A stretch of 23,434 bases of DNA from CAYOEZ01 sp964402955 (lineage in GTDB: Bacteria > Chloroflexota > DTOL01 > DAOUCN01). Location of the stretch: positions 1 to 23,434 of the forward strand of contig CAYOEZ010000052.1 of the NCBI GenBank assembly GCA_964402955.1, given 5' to 3'. Under the pieces are notes generated by a model. The model searched no databases, was not told the DNA's origin, and saw nothing but the letters and a program-made list of their open reading frames with translations. This document shows positions 15,082 through 22,074 of this stretch, piece by piece (position 1 is the first letter of the stretch; each line of letters starts with the position of its first letter). The position numbers were made by a program, and so were the translations under genes.

Positions 15082-15110
15082 TTGACAAAACGCCAGTCGT
15101 GCGCTATAAT
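15082..15110 (+). promoter_or_regulatory. Perfect consensus SigA promoter of the GntR unit
   Basis: TTGACA (15082-15087), 17-bp spacer, TATAAT (15105-15110): both hexamers are exact consensus. The -10 box is the left end of the inverted repeat at 15105-15137. Confidence 0.85.
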
Positions 15111-15137
15111 TGTACTAGTGGAATTGGTACAATTATA
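15105..15137. promoter_or_regulatory. Probable operator of the YtrA-type regulator
   Basis: TATAATTGTAC (15105-15115) and GTACAATTATA (15127-15137) are perfect 11-bp inverted arms with an 11-nt spacer. The left arm covers the -10 box, the predicted +1 lies in the spacer, and the right arm touches the AGGAG ribosome site (15137-15141). Binding there would block RNA polymerase, so autorepression is the simplest reading. Confidence 0.75.
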
Positions 15138-15151
15138 GGAGCATACCCGGC

Positions 15152-15550
15152 ATGAAGATTGACGTTGATCCAACCAGCAACGTTCCAATCTATGTGCAGA
15201 TTGTGGAGGCCGTCCAGAGACTGGTTGCCACCGGCTTGTTGAGGCCCGGTGATCAATTGCCGACGGTGCGCCAGCTTGCGGTTGACTTGCGCGTGAACCC
15301 TAACACCGTCGCTCGCGCCTACCTTGAGCTCGATCGTCATGGCGTTATTTCTTCGCAGCAAGGGCGGGGCACATACGTCACGGAACATCAAGATACAGAC
15401 GCCCTGGCCCTGCGGCGCGAAGGCAAACTGCGCGCCTCGGTCAGCCACTTCCTTCTCGAAGCACTCAGCCAGGGCTACCCCCTGTCCGATGTGCTGGAGA
15501 TGATCGATCAGGAAAGCCAGCGCTGGCAGAACCAGCACGACGGCCATTAG
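15152..15550 (+). CDS. GntR-family regulator, YtrA subfamily
   Basis: The 132-residue protein has an N-terminal winged helix. It starts I-D-V-D-P-T-S-N-V-P-I-Y-V-Q-I-V-E-A-V, then L-L-R-P-G-D-Q-L-P-T-V-R-Q-L-A, recognition helix N-P-N-T-V-A-R-A-Y, and wing G-R-G-T-Y-V. The C-terminal part is only about 55 residues and helical, which marks the YtrA subfamily rather than the long effector domains of FadR or HutC types. YtrA proteins usually repress membrane-transport genes in their own operon. Here the next gene, 15 nt away, is a band-7 protein. The ATG is 10 nt after AGGAG. A perfect inverted repeat over its promoter suggests autorepression. Confidence 0.9.
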   Translation: MKIDVDPTSNVPIYVQIVEAVQRLVATGLLRPGDQLPTVRQLAVDLRVNPNTVARAYLELDRHGVISSQQGRGTYVTEHQDTDALALRREGKLRASVSHFLLEALSQGYPLSDVLEMIDQESQRWQNQHDGH

Positions 15551-15565
15551 AGGAGGAGCAATCCC

Positions 15566-16570
15566 ATGTCATCGCTTCGTGAACTGTTGAAAGCCAAGGC
15601 CAACGCCCCCCAATCCCGCATCGGCAACCCCGTATCGGCGACGTTGATGATTGTCATCATGGTGGCTGGCATTGCGATTAGCGCGGTGAGCGGCGAGTTT
15701 GAGCGGGAACAGTTTCCCTTCTTCTTCGTTCTTTCCCTGCTCATCGGCTTCTACGTGCTTGTTGCCGTGAACATCGCTCAGCAATGGGAGAAAGCCGTTG
15801 TCCTGCGCCTGGGCAAATTCTACTGCATGGCTGGGCCAGGCATCTTCTTCATCATCCCGATCGTTGATCAGGTGGCCGCCTGGGTTGACCATCGCGTGCA
15901 GTTGACGTCATTCTCCGCCGAACGCACGCTGACCAGCGACACTGTGCCGGTTGACGTTGACGCCGTGCTCTTCTGGATCGTCTGGGATGCGCAGAAGGCT
16001 GCTCTGGAAGTGGCGAACTACACCGATGCCATCGGCTGGGCCTCACAGACAGCGTTGCGCGACATTATTGGTAAAACCGTGCTGGCCGACATCCTGGTGG
16101 GGCGCGAGAAACTGGACGACGAGCTGCAGCGCATCATCGATGAGCGCACCTCACCCTGGGGGATCACCGTGCAGTCCGTGGAAATCCGTAACATCGTCAT
16201 CCCTGCCCTCTTGGAAGACACTATGTCACGCCAGGCTCAGGCAGAACGCGAGCGGCAGGCGCGTGTCATCCTTGGCGAGAGTGAACGACAGATTGCGCAG
16301 AGCTTTGTGGACGCGGCCAGAATCTACGCCGGCGACGCCACGGCGTTGCACTTGCGAGCCATGAACATGCTCTTTGAAGGCCTGAAAGAGAAGGGCGCCC
16401 TGGTCATCGTGCCGTCCAGCGCTGTGGACACGATGAACTTGGGCGGCCTCAGCGGCCTGACATCGCTAGCCCAATCATCCGCTGTGCAGATGGCAGCGAC
16501 TCAGAGCAGTGAGGCCAAGATCAAGTCTGCCGAGGTGACAGCCCGCCAGCTAGAGCGCGACACAAAGTAG
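15566..16570 (+). CDS. SPFH/band-7 (slipin-like) membrane protein
   Basis: The 334-residue protein has two hydrophobic segments (about residues 24-42 and 50-70) followed by a band-7 domain. That domain begins W-E-K-A-V-V-L-R-L-G-K-F ... G-P-G-I-F-F-I-I-P-I-V-D and continues through V-D-V-D-A-V-L-F-W-I-V and the W-G-I-T-V-Q-S-V-E-I-R-N-I-V-I-P segment. An Ala/Glu/Arg-rich coiled coil lies at about 220-260, and the C-terminal tail is low in hydrophobics. Slipins oligomerise at membranes as scaffolds and often pair with an NfeD protease-like protein, which is not seen here. AGGAGGAG lies just upstream of the ATG. It is co-transcribed with the YtrA-type regulator, so membrane or envelope stress control is plausible but unproven. 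Confidence 0.88.
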   Translation: MSSLRELLKAKANAPQSRIGNPVSATLMIVIMVAGIAISAVSGEFEREQFPFFFVLSLLIGFYVLVAVNIAQQWEKAVVLRLGKFYCMAGPGIFFIIPIVDQVAAWVDHRVQLTSFSAERTLTSDTVPVDVDAVLFWIVWDAQKAALEVANYTDAIGWASQTALRDIIGKTVLADILVGREKLDDELQRIIDERTSPWGITVQSVEIRNIVIPALLEDTMSRQAQAERERQARVILGESERQIAQSFVDAARIYAGDATALHLRAMNMLFEGLKEKGALVIVPSSAVDTMNLGGLSGLTSLAQSSAVQMAATQSSEAKIKSAEVTARQLERDTK

Positions 16571-16618
16571 CTTCCTACGTCTTGTATATAGCAGGCCCAC
16601 ATGGGCATACAGTTTGAC

Positions 16619-16644
16619 GTCCGAAGCGAGCGCTAACTTCGGAC
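16619..16644 (+). terminator. Hairpin between the band-7 and YbjQ-like genes
   Basis: GTCCGAAG (16619-16626) and CTTCGGAC (16637-16644) form an 8-bp stem with a 10-nt loop. No T-tract follows (an A run comes instead), so it may only be a weak terminator or a processing signal. Confidence 0.4.
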
Positions 16645-16669
16645 ATCTTGGCAAAAAAAGGAGAGAACC

Positions 16670-17002
16670 GTGGACAAGTCACTCGTTACCACTACATTCG
16701 CGTTGGAAGGGTACAAGGTTGTCCGGCACCTGGGCGTCGTACGCGGCATCACCGTGCGCTCGCGCAGCGTGATCGGCACATTCGGCGCCAGCGTGCAGAC
16801 GATTTTCGGCGGCAACATCTCGATCTTCACCGAGTTGTGTGAGACTGCTCGTGAGGAAGCCTTCGAATTGATGCTGCAGCATGCCGACAAGATCGGCGCC
16901 AATGCCCTGCTGGGCGTGCGCTACGATGCCAACGACGTCATGCAAGGCGTGACCGAGGTCCTCTGCTACGGAACCGCAGCCGTCGTGGCGAAAGAAGCGT
17001 AG
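16670..17002 (+). CDS. YbjQ-like (UPF0145) protein
   Basis: The 110-residue protein matches the YbjQ pattern: a beta-rich start (V-T-T-T-F-A-L-E-G-Y), H-L-G-V-V-R-G-I-T-V-R-S-R, and a helix with A-R-E-E-A-F-E-L-M-L-Q-H-A-D-K-I-G-A-N-A-L-L-G. It ends V-R-Y-D-A-N-D-V ... T-E-V-L-C-Y-G-T-A-A-V-V. YbjQ proteins form pentamers; a heavy-metal-binding label in databases is weakly supported. The start is GTG with AAGGAGAG about 6 nt upstream. It follows the band-7 gene by 99 nt with a hairpin between, so it may be partly uncoupled from that operon. It is cytoplasmic with no membrane helix. Confidence 0.82.
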   Translation: MDKSLVTTTFALEGYKVVRHLGVVRGITVRSRSVIGTFGASVQTIFGGNISIFTELCETAREEAFELMLQHADKIGANALLGVRYDANDVMQGVTEVLCYGTAAVVAKEA

Positions 17003-17031
17003 TCGAGGAAAAGTAAGCGGCGGTAGAGGAC

Positions 17032-18534
17032 GTGAACGTAAGCAAGACATGGCAAGGAACCCTGGCAATCGCGCTAGGAGTGGCAGTCGCGCTTATCTCA
17101 GGCTGTGGGCCGGCGGCGACGGCCACACCCAGCGCAACACAGGCGCGCCCAACGCAGCCCGCTGCAACTGCTGTGGTGGCTAAGGCTGCGCCGGCCGGCG
17201 TCGAGGGGCACTGGGAAGGCGCCGTGACGGTGGCGGGCCAGGTCATCGTCACACGGGCCGATTTTGCGACGGCAGGCAATGTCCTGCAGGGGACTGTCGA
17301 CTTTCCGCAGCAGAATGCCCTGAGCCTGCCGCTCGACAAGGTCAGCCTTGAGGACGGCAAGCTGCACTTTGAGGCGCTGCCGCAGCCACGGACGGCCATC
17401 TTCGACGGTGCCCTGCAGGGGAGCGACAAGATAGAGGGGGCGTTCGAACAGAGCGGGTACAAGGGGACATTCAGCCTGGCGCGTGTCGAGGCTAAGGCGT
17501 CGGAGCCGCTGCCATACAAGGAAGAAGATGCTAAATTCCAAAACGGCGCCATCACACTCGCCGCTACTCTGACATTGCCCGCTACCAAGGGGCCCTATCC
17601 CGCGCTGGTGCTGATCAGCGGCAGCGGAGCACGGAATCGCGATGAGGAGATCTACGGGTTCAAGCTGTTCCGCGTGATTGCCGACCATCTGACACGCAAG
17701 GGCATCGCTGTGCTGCGCTATGACGACCGCGGCATTGGCGGATCATCGGCCGGTGCGGCGCAGGACACCAGCGACACCTTCGCCGGCGACGTGGCGGCGG
17801 CTGTGCAGTTTCTGAAGGGCAGGGCCGACATCGATCCGAAGCAGATCGGCCTGCTTGGCCATAGCGAAGGCGGCATCATCGCCCCCATGGTCGCCACACG
17901 CTCCAGCGATGTTGCATTCATCATCCTGATGTCGGGCCCGGGTACGCCGGGAAGGCAGGTGCTGGCCGATCAGTCGCGCCTCATCCTGAAAGCCAGCGGC
18001 GCAAGCGCGGCTGAGGTCGAGAAGCAGAGCGTGCTGCAGAAGAGGATGATCGATGCTGCCATAACTGGTCAGGACTGGGACGGGGTCAAAGCAGACTTGC
18101 GCAGCGAGTTCAAGACCGCGGCAGCCGGCCTGACGCCAGATCAGCTCAAGATCATCGGCGACGTGAACACGTGGGTCGAGAACAACGTCCAGGCGCAAGT
18201 CCAGAGCATGGACAACGCGTGGATGAGGTTCTTCCTGACCTTCGATCCTGTGCCCACGCTGGAAAAGGTGACAGTGCCTGTTCTGGCCCTCTTTGGCGGG
18301 CTGGATCTCCAGGTCCCTGCGGACGCTAATCGGGCTGCGCTCATGGCTGCGCTGGACAAGGGCGGCAACAAGGATCACACGGCCAAGCTCTTTGCGGACG
18401 CCAACCACCTGTACCAGAGCGCCAGGACCGGCAGCCCTAGCGAATACGCAACATTAAAGCCCGAGTTTACGCCAGGTTTCCTGGACACGCTAAGCGACTG
18501 GATCCTTGCTCACGTCACTCTGGCCGGCAAATAG
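17032..18534 (+). CDS. Lipoprotein alpha/beta hydrolase
   Basis: The 500-residue protein has a signal peptide with lipobox I-S-G-C (Cys25), a short Thr/Ala/Pro linker, a beta-rich N-terminal domain (about residues 56-155, E-G-H-W-E-G-A-V ... T-F-S-L-A-R-V) and an alpha/beta hydrolase domain (about 170-495). The nucleophile is Ser278 in G-H-S-E-G-G, the oxyanion region is L-I-S-G-S-G-A-R-N-R-D, the probable acid is Asp425 (F-G-G-L-D-L-Q-V-P), and the His is His459 (A-N-H-L-Y). It is an esterase or peptidase-like enzyme outside the membrane; the substrate is unknown. The start is GTG with GAGG very close, so it may be poorly initiated. A stop codon six codons upstream leaves no better start. 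A hairpin repeat begins at its stop codon. Confidence 0.88.
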   Translation: MNVSKTWQGTLAIALGVAVALISGCGPAATATPSATQARPTQPAATAVVAKAAPAGVEGHWEGAVTVAGQVIVTRADFATAGNVLQGTVDFPQQNALSLPLDKVSLEDGKLHFEALPQPRTAIFDGALQGSDKIEGAFEQSGYKGTFSLARVEAKASEPLPYKEEDAKFQNGAITLAATLTLPATKGPYPALVLISGSGARNRDEEIYGFKLFRVIADHLTRKGIAVLRYDDRGIGGSSAGAAQDTSDTFAGDVAAAVQFLKGRADIDPKQIGLLGHSEGGIIAPMVATRSSDVAFIILMSGPGTPGRQVLADQSRLILKASGASAAEVEKQSVLQKRMIDAAITGQDWDGVKADLRSEFKTAAAGLTPDQLKIIGDVNTWVENNVQAQVQSMDNAWMRFFLTFDPVPTLEKVTVPVLALFGGLDLQVPADANRAALMAALDKGGNKDHTAKLFADANHLYQSARTGSPSEYATLKPEFTPGFLDTLSDWILAHVTLAGK

Positions 18535-18620
18535 GTCAGGCATCCCTGCCTGACGGTTACCAGGTAGGTCAGGTCCTTGCCTGACGGTCGGTTGGTAGGT
18601 CAGGTATCCATACCTGACAG
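18532..18620. repeat. Three tandem hairpin repeats TAGGTCAGG...CCTGAC
   Basis: Three hairpins with near-identical arms GTCAGG/CCTGAC: 18535-18554, 18568-18585 and 18599-18618 (the last with a 9-bp stem and a 2-nt loop). They are spaced about 31-33 bp apart and separated by GGTTACCAG/GGTCGGTTGG-type spacers. The first TAG of the array is the hydrolase stop codon. Confidence 0.85.
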
Positions 18621-18634
18621 AATCCGCACACGTG

Positions 18635-18674
18635 CACCTGGCCAGGTGGTCAGCCTCAGGTCTGTCCACCTGGC
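18635..18674. promoter_or_regulatory. CACCTGGCC palindrome pair upstream of the lipoprotein gene
   Basis: CACCTGGCCAGGTG (18635-18648) is a perfect 14-nt palindrome. GCCAGGTGG (18641-18649) also pairs with CCACCTGGC (18666-18674). It could be an operator for a dimeric regulator or simply a hairpin; no promoter boxes are clear beside it. Confidence 0.35.
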
Positions 18675-18719
18675 CGATGCTTGTGGCAAGATATGTGCGA
18701 GAATCAGGAGTGTTGTTGA

Positions 18720-19424
18720 ATGAAGAAAGTCATCCTGATATGTCTGGCGTTGTTGGTGGCTGGCTGTGGAGCAACAGCCACGCCATCGCCGGCAGCAAAA
18801 GCCGGCTACCCCTGGGGCGGCGGCGATCGCGCTGAGTATACCATCGAGGGCAACGGACAGCCAATCGGCTCACTGGTCTTCACGACGGCAGCCAAGGAAA
18901 CCGGCTACGTCCTGACGACGGAGACGACAATGGGGGCCATCAAAGACGTCTCGAATGTGAAGGTGGACAATAATCTCAAGCCGATCGGGGCCACACGCCA
19001 GTTGACCGGCGCCGGGCAATCCGATTTCACCTTGATGACAATCTACGACAAGGGCAAGCTCACCATCCAGGCCAGGACATCTGCGGGCGACAAATCGGCC
19101 AGCGTCGACGTGCCGGCCGAGGCGTGGGACAACGACCAGCTCTTGATGAGCATACGCTCCCTGCCGCTAACTGCTACCTACACCTACGCGCTGACCAACG
19201 TTGTTGGCGCCAATGCCAGCCTGATCAAGACTCAGCTCACCGTTGTAGGCAAGGAAACGATCAGCGTCGCCGCAGGCAGCTTCACAGCCTATAAGGTCGA
19301 GATGAGCTTTGGCCAGAGCAAGCAGTACGTCTGGGTCGACGCCAGCAAACCACACCACATCGTCAAGTACGAAAACACCGATACAAGACAGGTGATCTCG
19401 CTGACCAGCGTCAGGACGCAGTAG
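18720..19424 (+). CDS. DUF3108-like lipoprotein
   Basis: The 234-residue protein has a signal peptide with lipobox V-A-G-C (Cys16) and a very short Thr/Pro/Ala linker. A beta-rich domain then starts A-E-Y-T-I-E-G-N-G-Q-P-I-G-S and ends Y-V-W-V-D-A-S-K-P-H-H-I-V-K-Y-E-N. The alternating strands and the late Y-K-V-E ... Y-V-W-V-D pattern resemble DUF3108-type proteins, but I cannot confirm family membership. It is probably outside the membrane. AGGAG lies 9 nt before the ATG. It precedes the ABC exporter genes by 60 nt and may be co-transcribed with them, as an accessory lipoprotein. Confidence 0.72.
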   Translation: MKKVILICLALLVAGCGATATPSPAAKAGYPWGGGDRAEYTIEGNGQPIGSLVFTTAAKETGYVLTTETTMGAIKDVSNVKVDNNLKPIGATRQLTGAGQSDFTLMTIYDKGKLTIQARTSAGDKSASVDVPAEAWDNDQLLMSIRSLPLTATYTYALTNVVGANASLIKTQLTVVGKETISVAAGSFTAYKVEMSFGQSKQYVWVDASKPHHIVKYENTDTRQVISLTSVRTQ

Positions 19425-19484
19425 CAGACAGAGGTCATACGCCTCGCCGCGGCGCACGACCACATCCTGCAGGAGAGGTAAGAT

Positions 19485-20411
19485 ATGATTCACACTGAGG
19501 GTCTGTCCAAGGCATTTGACGGCCGTGTGGCTGTTGACGCCATCAACCTCGATGTCAACGAAGGTGAAGTCTTCGGGTTTCTGGGACCGAACGGCGCGGG
19601 CAAGACCACAACCGTTCGCCTGCTTGCCTGCCTGATCGGCCCAAGCGGAGGCAAGGCATGGGTCAATGGCTTCGAGGTGGGCAAAGAGGACATCAACATT
19701 CGTCGCCGTGTTGGCATCCTCACCGAGAGTCCGGGCCTCTACGACCGGCTGAGCGCCGAGAGGAATCTATCCATCTTCGCCGATCTCTACGAGGTGCCGG
19801 TCGAGCGGCGCGACAAAAATGTGCGCCGCTATCTGGAGATGATGGACCTGTGGGATCGCCGCCATGAGATGGTCGCCGGATTCTCCAAAGGCATGAAGCA
19901 GAAGATGGCCATTGCCCGGGCGCTGATTCACGAGCCGAAGATCATTTTTCTGGATGAGCCGACGGCGTCACTCGATCCTGAGGCGTCGCGTATGGTGCGC
20001 GATTTCATTGAGGAGTTGAAGGCAGAAGGCCACACCATCTTCCTCTGCACACATAACCTGAATGAGGCCGATCGCCTGTGTGATCGTGTCGGGGTCATGA
20101 AGCAAAAGCTCGTGCGCGTCGATACGCCGGCCAATCTGCGCCGCAGCATCTTCGGCCGCACGGTCCTGCTTCAGCCGGTTAAGATCACGCCCGAGATCAC
20201 CGCTGCCGTCAAGGCGCTGCCATTCGTCAAGAGCATTAGCCAAGCGGACGGCGGGCTGATGATCTCTCTGGACAAGCCGGAAGAGCAGAACCCTGCGCTC
20301 GTGCGCGCCGTTCTGCAAGCCGGCGGCGACATTCAGTACCTGAGCGAGGTTAAGCACTCACTGGAAGATGTCTACTTCAGCCTGGTCGGCTCCGCTGGGG
20401 GGGGAGGGTGA
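19485..20411 (+). CDS. ABC-2 type transporter ATP-binding protein
   Basis: The 308-residue ATPase has Walker A G-P-N-G-A-G-K-T-T (residues 34-42), signature F-S-K-G-M-K-Q-K (133-140, in place of LSGGQ), Walker B I-F-L-D-E-P-T (E158 catalytic) and H-loop His190. A C-terminal extension of about 90 residues follows the nucleotide-binding domain, typical of CcmA/NatA-like exporters. AGGAGAGG lies upstream of the ATG. The gene ends in a run of eight G (20397-20404) that also forms the ribosome site of the permease gene, which begins 1 nt after the stop. It energises export by that permease; the cargo is unknown. Confidence 0.92.
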   Translation: MIHTEGLSKAFDGRVAVDAINLDVNEGEVFGFLGPNGAGKTTTVRLLACLIGPSGGKAWVNGFEVGKEDINIRRRVGILTESPGLYDRLSAERNLSIFADLYEVPVERRDKNVRRYLEMMDLWDRRHEMVAGFSKGMKQKMAIARALIHEPKIIFLDEPTASLDPEASRMVRDFIEELKAEGHTIFLCTHNLNEADRLCDRVGVMKQKLVRVDTPANLRRSIFGRTVLLQPVKITPEITAAVKALPFVKSISQADGGLMISLDKPEEQNPALVRAVLQAGGDIQYLSEVKHSLEDVYFSLVGSAGGGG

Positions 20412-20412
20412 A

Positions 20413-21213
20413 ATGGAAGGCGATACAATTGATTTCAAGAAGGTGAAGGTGATCGTCATCAAGGAGTGGCTGGAGATATTCAAGAACAAGTACGTCATGC
20501 TGATGACGACTCTCCTACCGCTGATTCTGGTTGCCATTCCATTGGTGTTTCTCTTTGTGACCGGTAACAGCAATGCCAAGATGAATGGGCTGGATGACAT
20601 TGCCAGTGCTCCAGCTTTCGCCGGCATGGATCCACGCGCGGCAATGCAGATTCTGATAATCCAGCAGTTCATGTTCTACTTCCTGATGCTGCCGCTGATC
20701 GTGCCGACCTACATCGCAGCCTACAGCATCATCGGCGAGAAGCAACAGCGCACCCTGGAGCCGCTGCTGGCGACGCCCATGACCGTGACCGAGCTTCTGT
20801 TGGGCAAAGCCATTGGCGCGCTTGTGCCCGCAGTTGGCGTGACCTATCTCGGTTATCTTGTCTACGCGGTGATCGCACGCTTTCTGACCACGGTAACCGT
20901 CTGGAAGTACATCGTTAGCCCCATCTGGGTACTGGCGATCCTGATCCTGGGCCCGCTGCTCGGTATTCTGGCTATCAACGTCGGCGTCATTGTTTCGTCG
21001 AGGGTGAACGACGTCCGCATGGCTGAGCAGATCAGCGGCATGCTGGTCCTGCCGGTCATCCTGATCGGGCTGCCGCTGACAGCAGCCAAAATGCTGGTCA
21101 ACTGGCCAATTTTCCTGGTCAGTGTGCTTGTGTTGCTGGTTCTTGATGCTATGGTTCTTCTGATCGGCGTCCATCTCTTCAAGCGGGAGACCATCCTGAC
21201 GCGCTGGAAGTAG
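20413..21213 (+). CDS. ABC-2 type transporter permease
   Basis: The 266-residue protein has six hydrophobic segments (first at about residues 29-49, last at about 233-255). The coupling segment after TM2 is I-I-G-E-K-Q-Q-R-T-L-E-P-L-L-A-T-P-M-T, conserved among NatB/YhaP-like permeases. With the ATPase it forms a small exporter. The ATG at 20413 is chosen because GGAGGG precedes it; the frame is also open upstream to 20368 inside the ATPase gene. The substrate cannot be read. A strong hairpin terminator follows. Confidence 0.9.
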   Translation: MEGDTIDFKKVKVIVIKEWLEIFKNKYVMLMTTLLPLILVAIPLVFLFVTGNSNAKMNGLDDIASAPAFAGMDPRAAMQILIIQQFMFYFLMLPLIVPTYIAAYSIIGEKQQRTLEPLLATPMTVTELLLGKAIGALVPAVGVTYLGYLVYAVIARFLTTVTVWKYIVSPIWVLAILILGPLLGILAINVGVIVSSRVNDVRMAEQISGMLVLPVILIGLPLTAAKMLVNWPIFLVSVLVLLVLDAMVLLIGVHLFKRETILTRWK

Positions 21214-21230
21214 AGAGCCATCGCCATCTC

Positions 21231-21279
21231 ACGCAGAAACCCTCCTACCTGGATTACCCGGGCAGGAGGGTTTTCGCGT
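21231..21279 (+). terminator. Strong hairpin terminator of the ABC transporter unit
   Basis: AAACCCTCCT (21237-21246) pairs exactly with AGGAGGGTTT (21264-21273) around a loop containing CCTGG/CCCGGG. The stem extends outward through ACGC/GCGT. It lies 17 nt after the permease stop. Confidence 0.8.
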
Positions 21280-21337
21280 GCCACGCCATTGTGCTCCTTT
21301 CCACAATTACCAGATACAAAAGCAACATTAATATCTA

Positions 21338-21366
21338 TTGACACAAGTTTAGAAACGTGGTATACT
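21338..21366 (+). promoter_or_regulatory. SigA-type promoter of the regulator/radical SAM unit
   Basis: TTGACA (21338-21343), 17-bp spacer, TATACT (21361-21366). The predicted start near 21373 coincides with the first direct repeat. Confidence 0.8.
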
Positions 21367-21370
21367 CATC

Positions 21371-21400
21371 AGTACATAGACTTGCATAGGAATACATAGA
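21371..21400 (+). promoter_or_regulatory. Three direct repeats of 10-bp pitch (TACATAGA type), probable operator
   Basis: Decamers AGTACATAGA (21371-21380), CTTGCATAGG (21381-21390) and AATACATAGA (21391-21400) share NNTRCATAGR and repeat at exactly one helical turn. They begin just after the -10 box and run up to the start codon region. This fits a head-to-tail array of a MerR/BldC-like protein such as the one encoded next. Confidence 0.65.
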
Positions 21401-21405
21401 TATGG

Positions 21406-22059
21406 ATGCGGAAGATGACGAATGTGACTCCGTCTGATCTCTGGCTGGATCTTGCTGACGCTGCCCGCTACCTGGGCGTGCACTTCACCACCTTGCGACG
21501 CTGGGCCGACGCCGGAGATGTACCTTGCATGCGCACCCCGGGCGGCCGGCGACGCTTTGCCCTCACCGATCTGCAACGGTTTCTGGCTGACGCCCGCCAG
21601 CTTCCCGCCCCGGACAGCCGGGCGCTCCAGACCACCACGCTCAACCTGGCCCGCCAGCACATACAGGCACAGGACATGCGCCAGCAAACCTGGTTCACTC
21701 GCCTCAACGACGGGCAGCGCCAGCATTTCCGCCAGAGCGGCCAGCGCCTGATGGCCCTGCTCATGCAGTTTGGCATGCGCAGCGACAGCGGCGAGGCCTT
21801 CCTCGACGAAGGCAAGCGCACGTCTTCCGAATATGGCGCCGCGTTCTGTGACGCCGGCCTGTCGCTGACAGAGACAACGCGTGTCTTCCTGCTTTTCAGG
21901 CGCTCCATCATGGACTCAATTTTCGAAACCGCCGGCCTCAGCGGCGCACACGACCGCGAGGGACAACGCCTCTACCAGCGCATGTCCGACTTCCTGGATG
22001 CAATGCTCCTGGCAACTATCGATGGCTACGGCTATGCTCATGCTCTCAAACAACCATAG
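21406..22059 (+). CDS. MerR/BldC-like helix-turn-helix regulator with helical C-terminal domain
   Basis: The 217-residue protein has an N-terminal MerR/excisionase-type winged helix (about residues 14-62): L-A-D-A-A-R-Y-L-G-V-H-F-T-T-L-R-R-W-A-D-A-G, then wing T-P-G-G-R-R-R-F and D-L-Q-R-F-L. After a linker, residues from about 95 to 215 form an all-helical domain (F-R-Q-S-G-Q-R-L-M-A-L-L-M-Q-F-G; T-T-R-V-F-L-L-F-R-R-S-I-M-D-S-I-F). It may be a sensor or dimerisation domain; I recall similar helical modules ahead of signalling proteins but cannot name the family. The start is 21406 or 21415; neither has a clear ribosome site. It lies 15 nt upstream of the radical SAM gene and likely controls both genes through the 10-bp repeats. 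Confidence 0.75.
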   Translation: MRKMTNVTPSDLWLDLADAARYLGVHFTTLRRWADAGDVPCMRTPGGRRRFALTDLQRFLADARQLPAPDSRALQTTTLNLARQHIQAQDMRQQTWFTRLNDGQRQHFRQSGQRLMALLMQFGMRSDSGEAFLDEGKRTSSEYGAAFCDAGLSLTETTRVFLLFRRSIMDSIFETAGLSGAHDREGQRLYQRMSDFLDAMLLATIDGYGYAHALKQP

Positions 22060-22074
22060 AAGAAAGGACACTAC

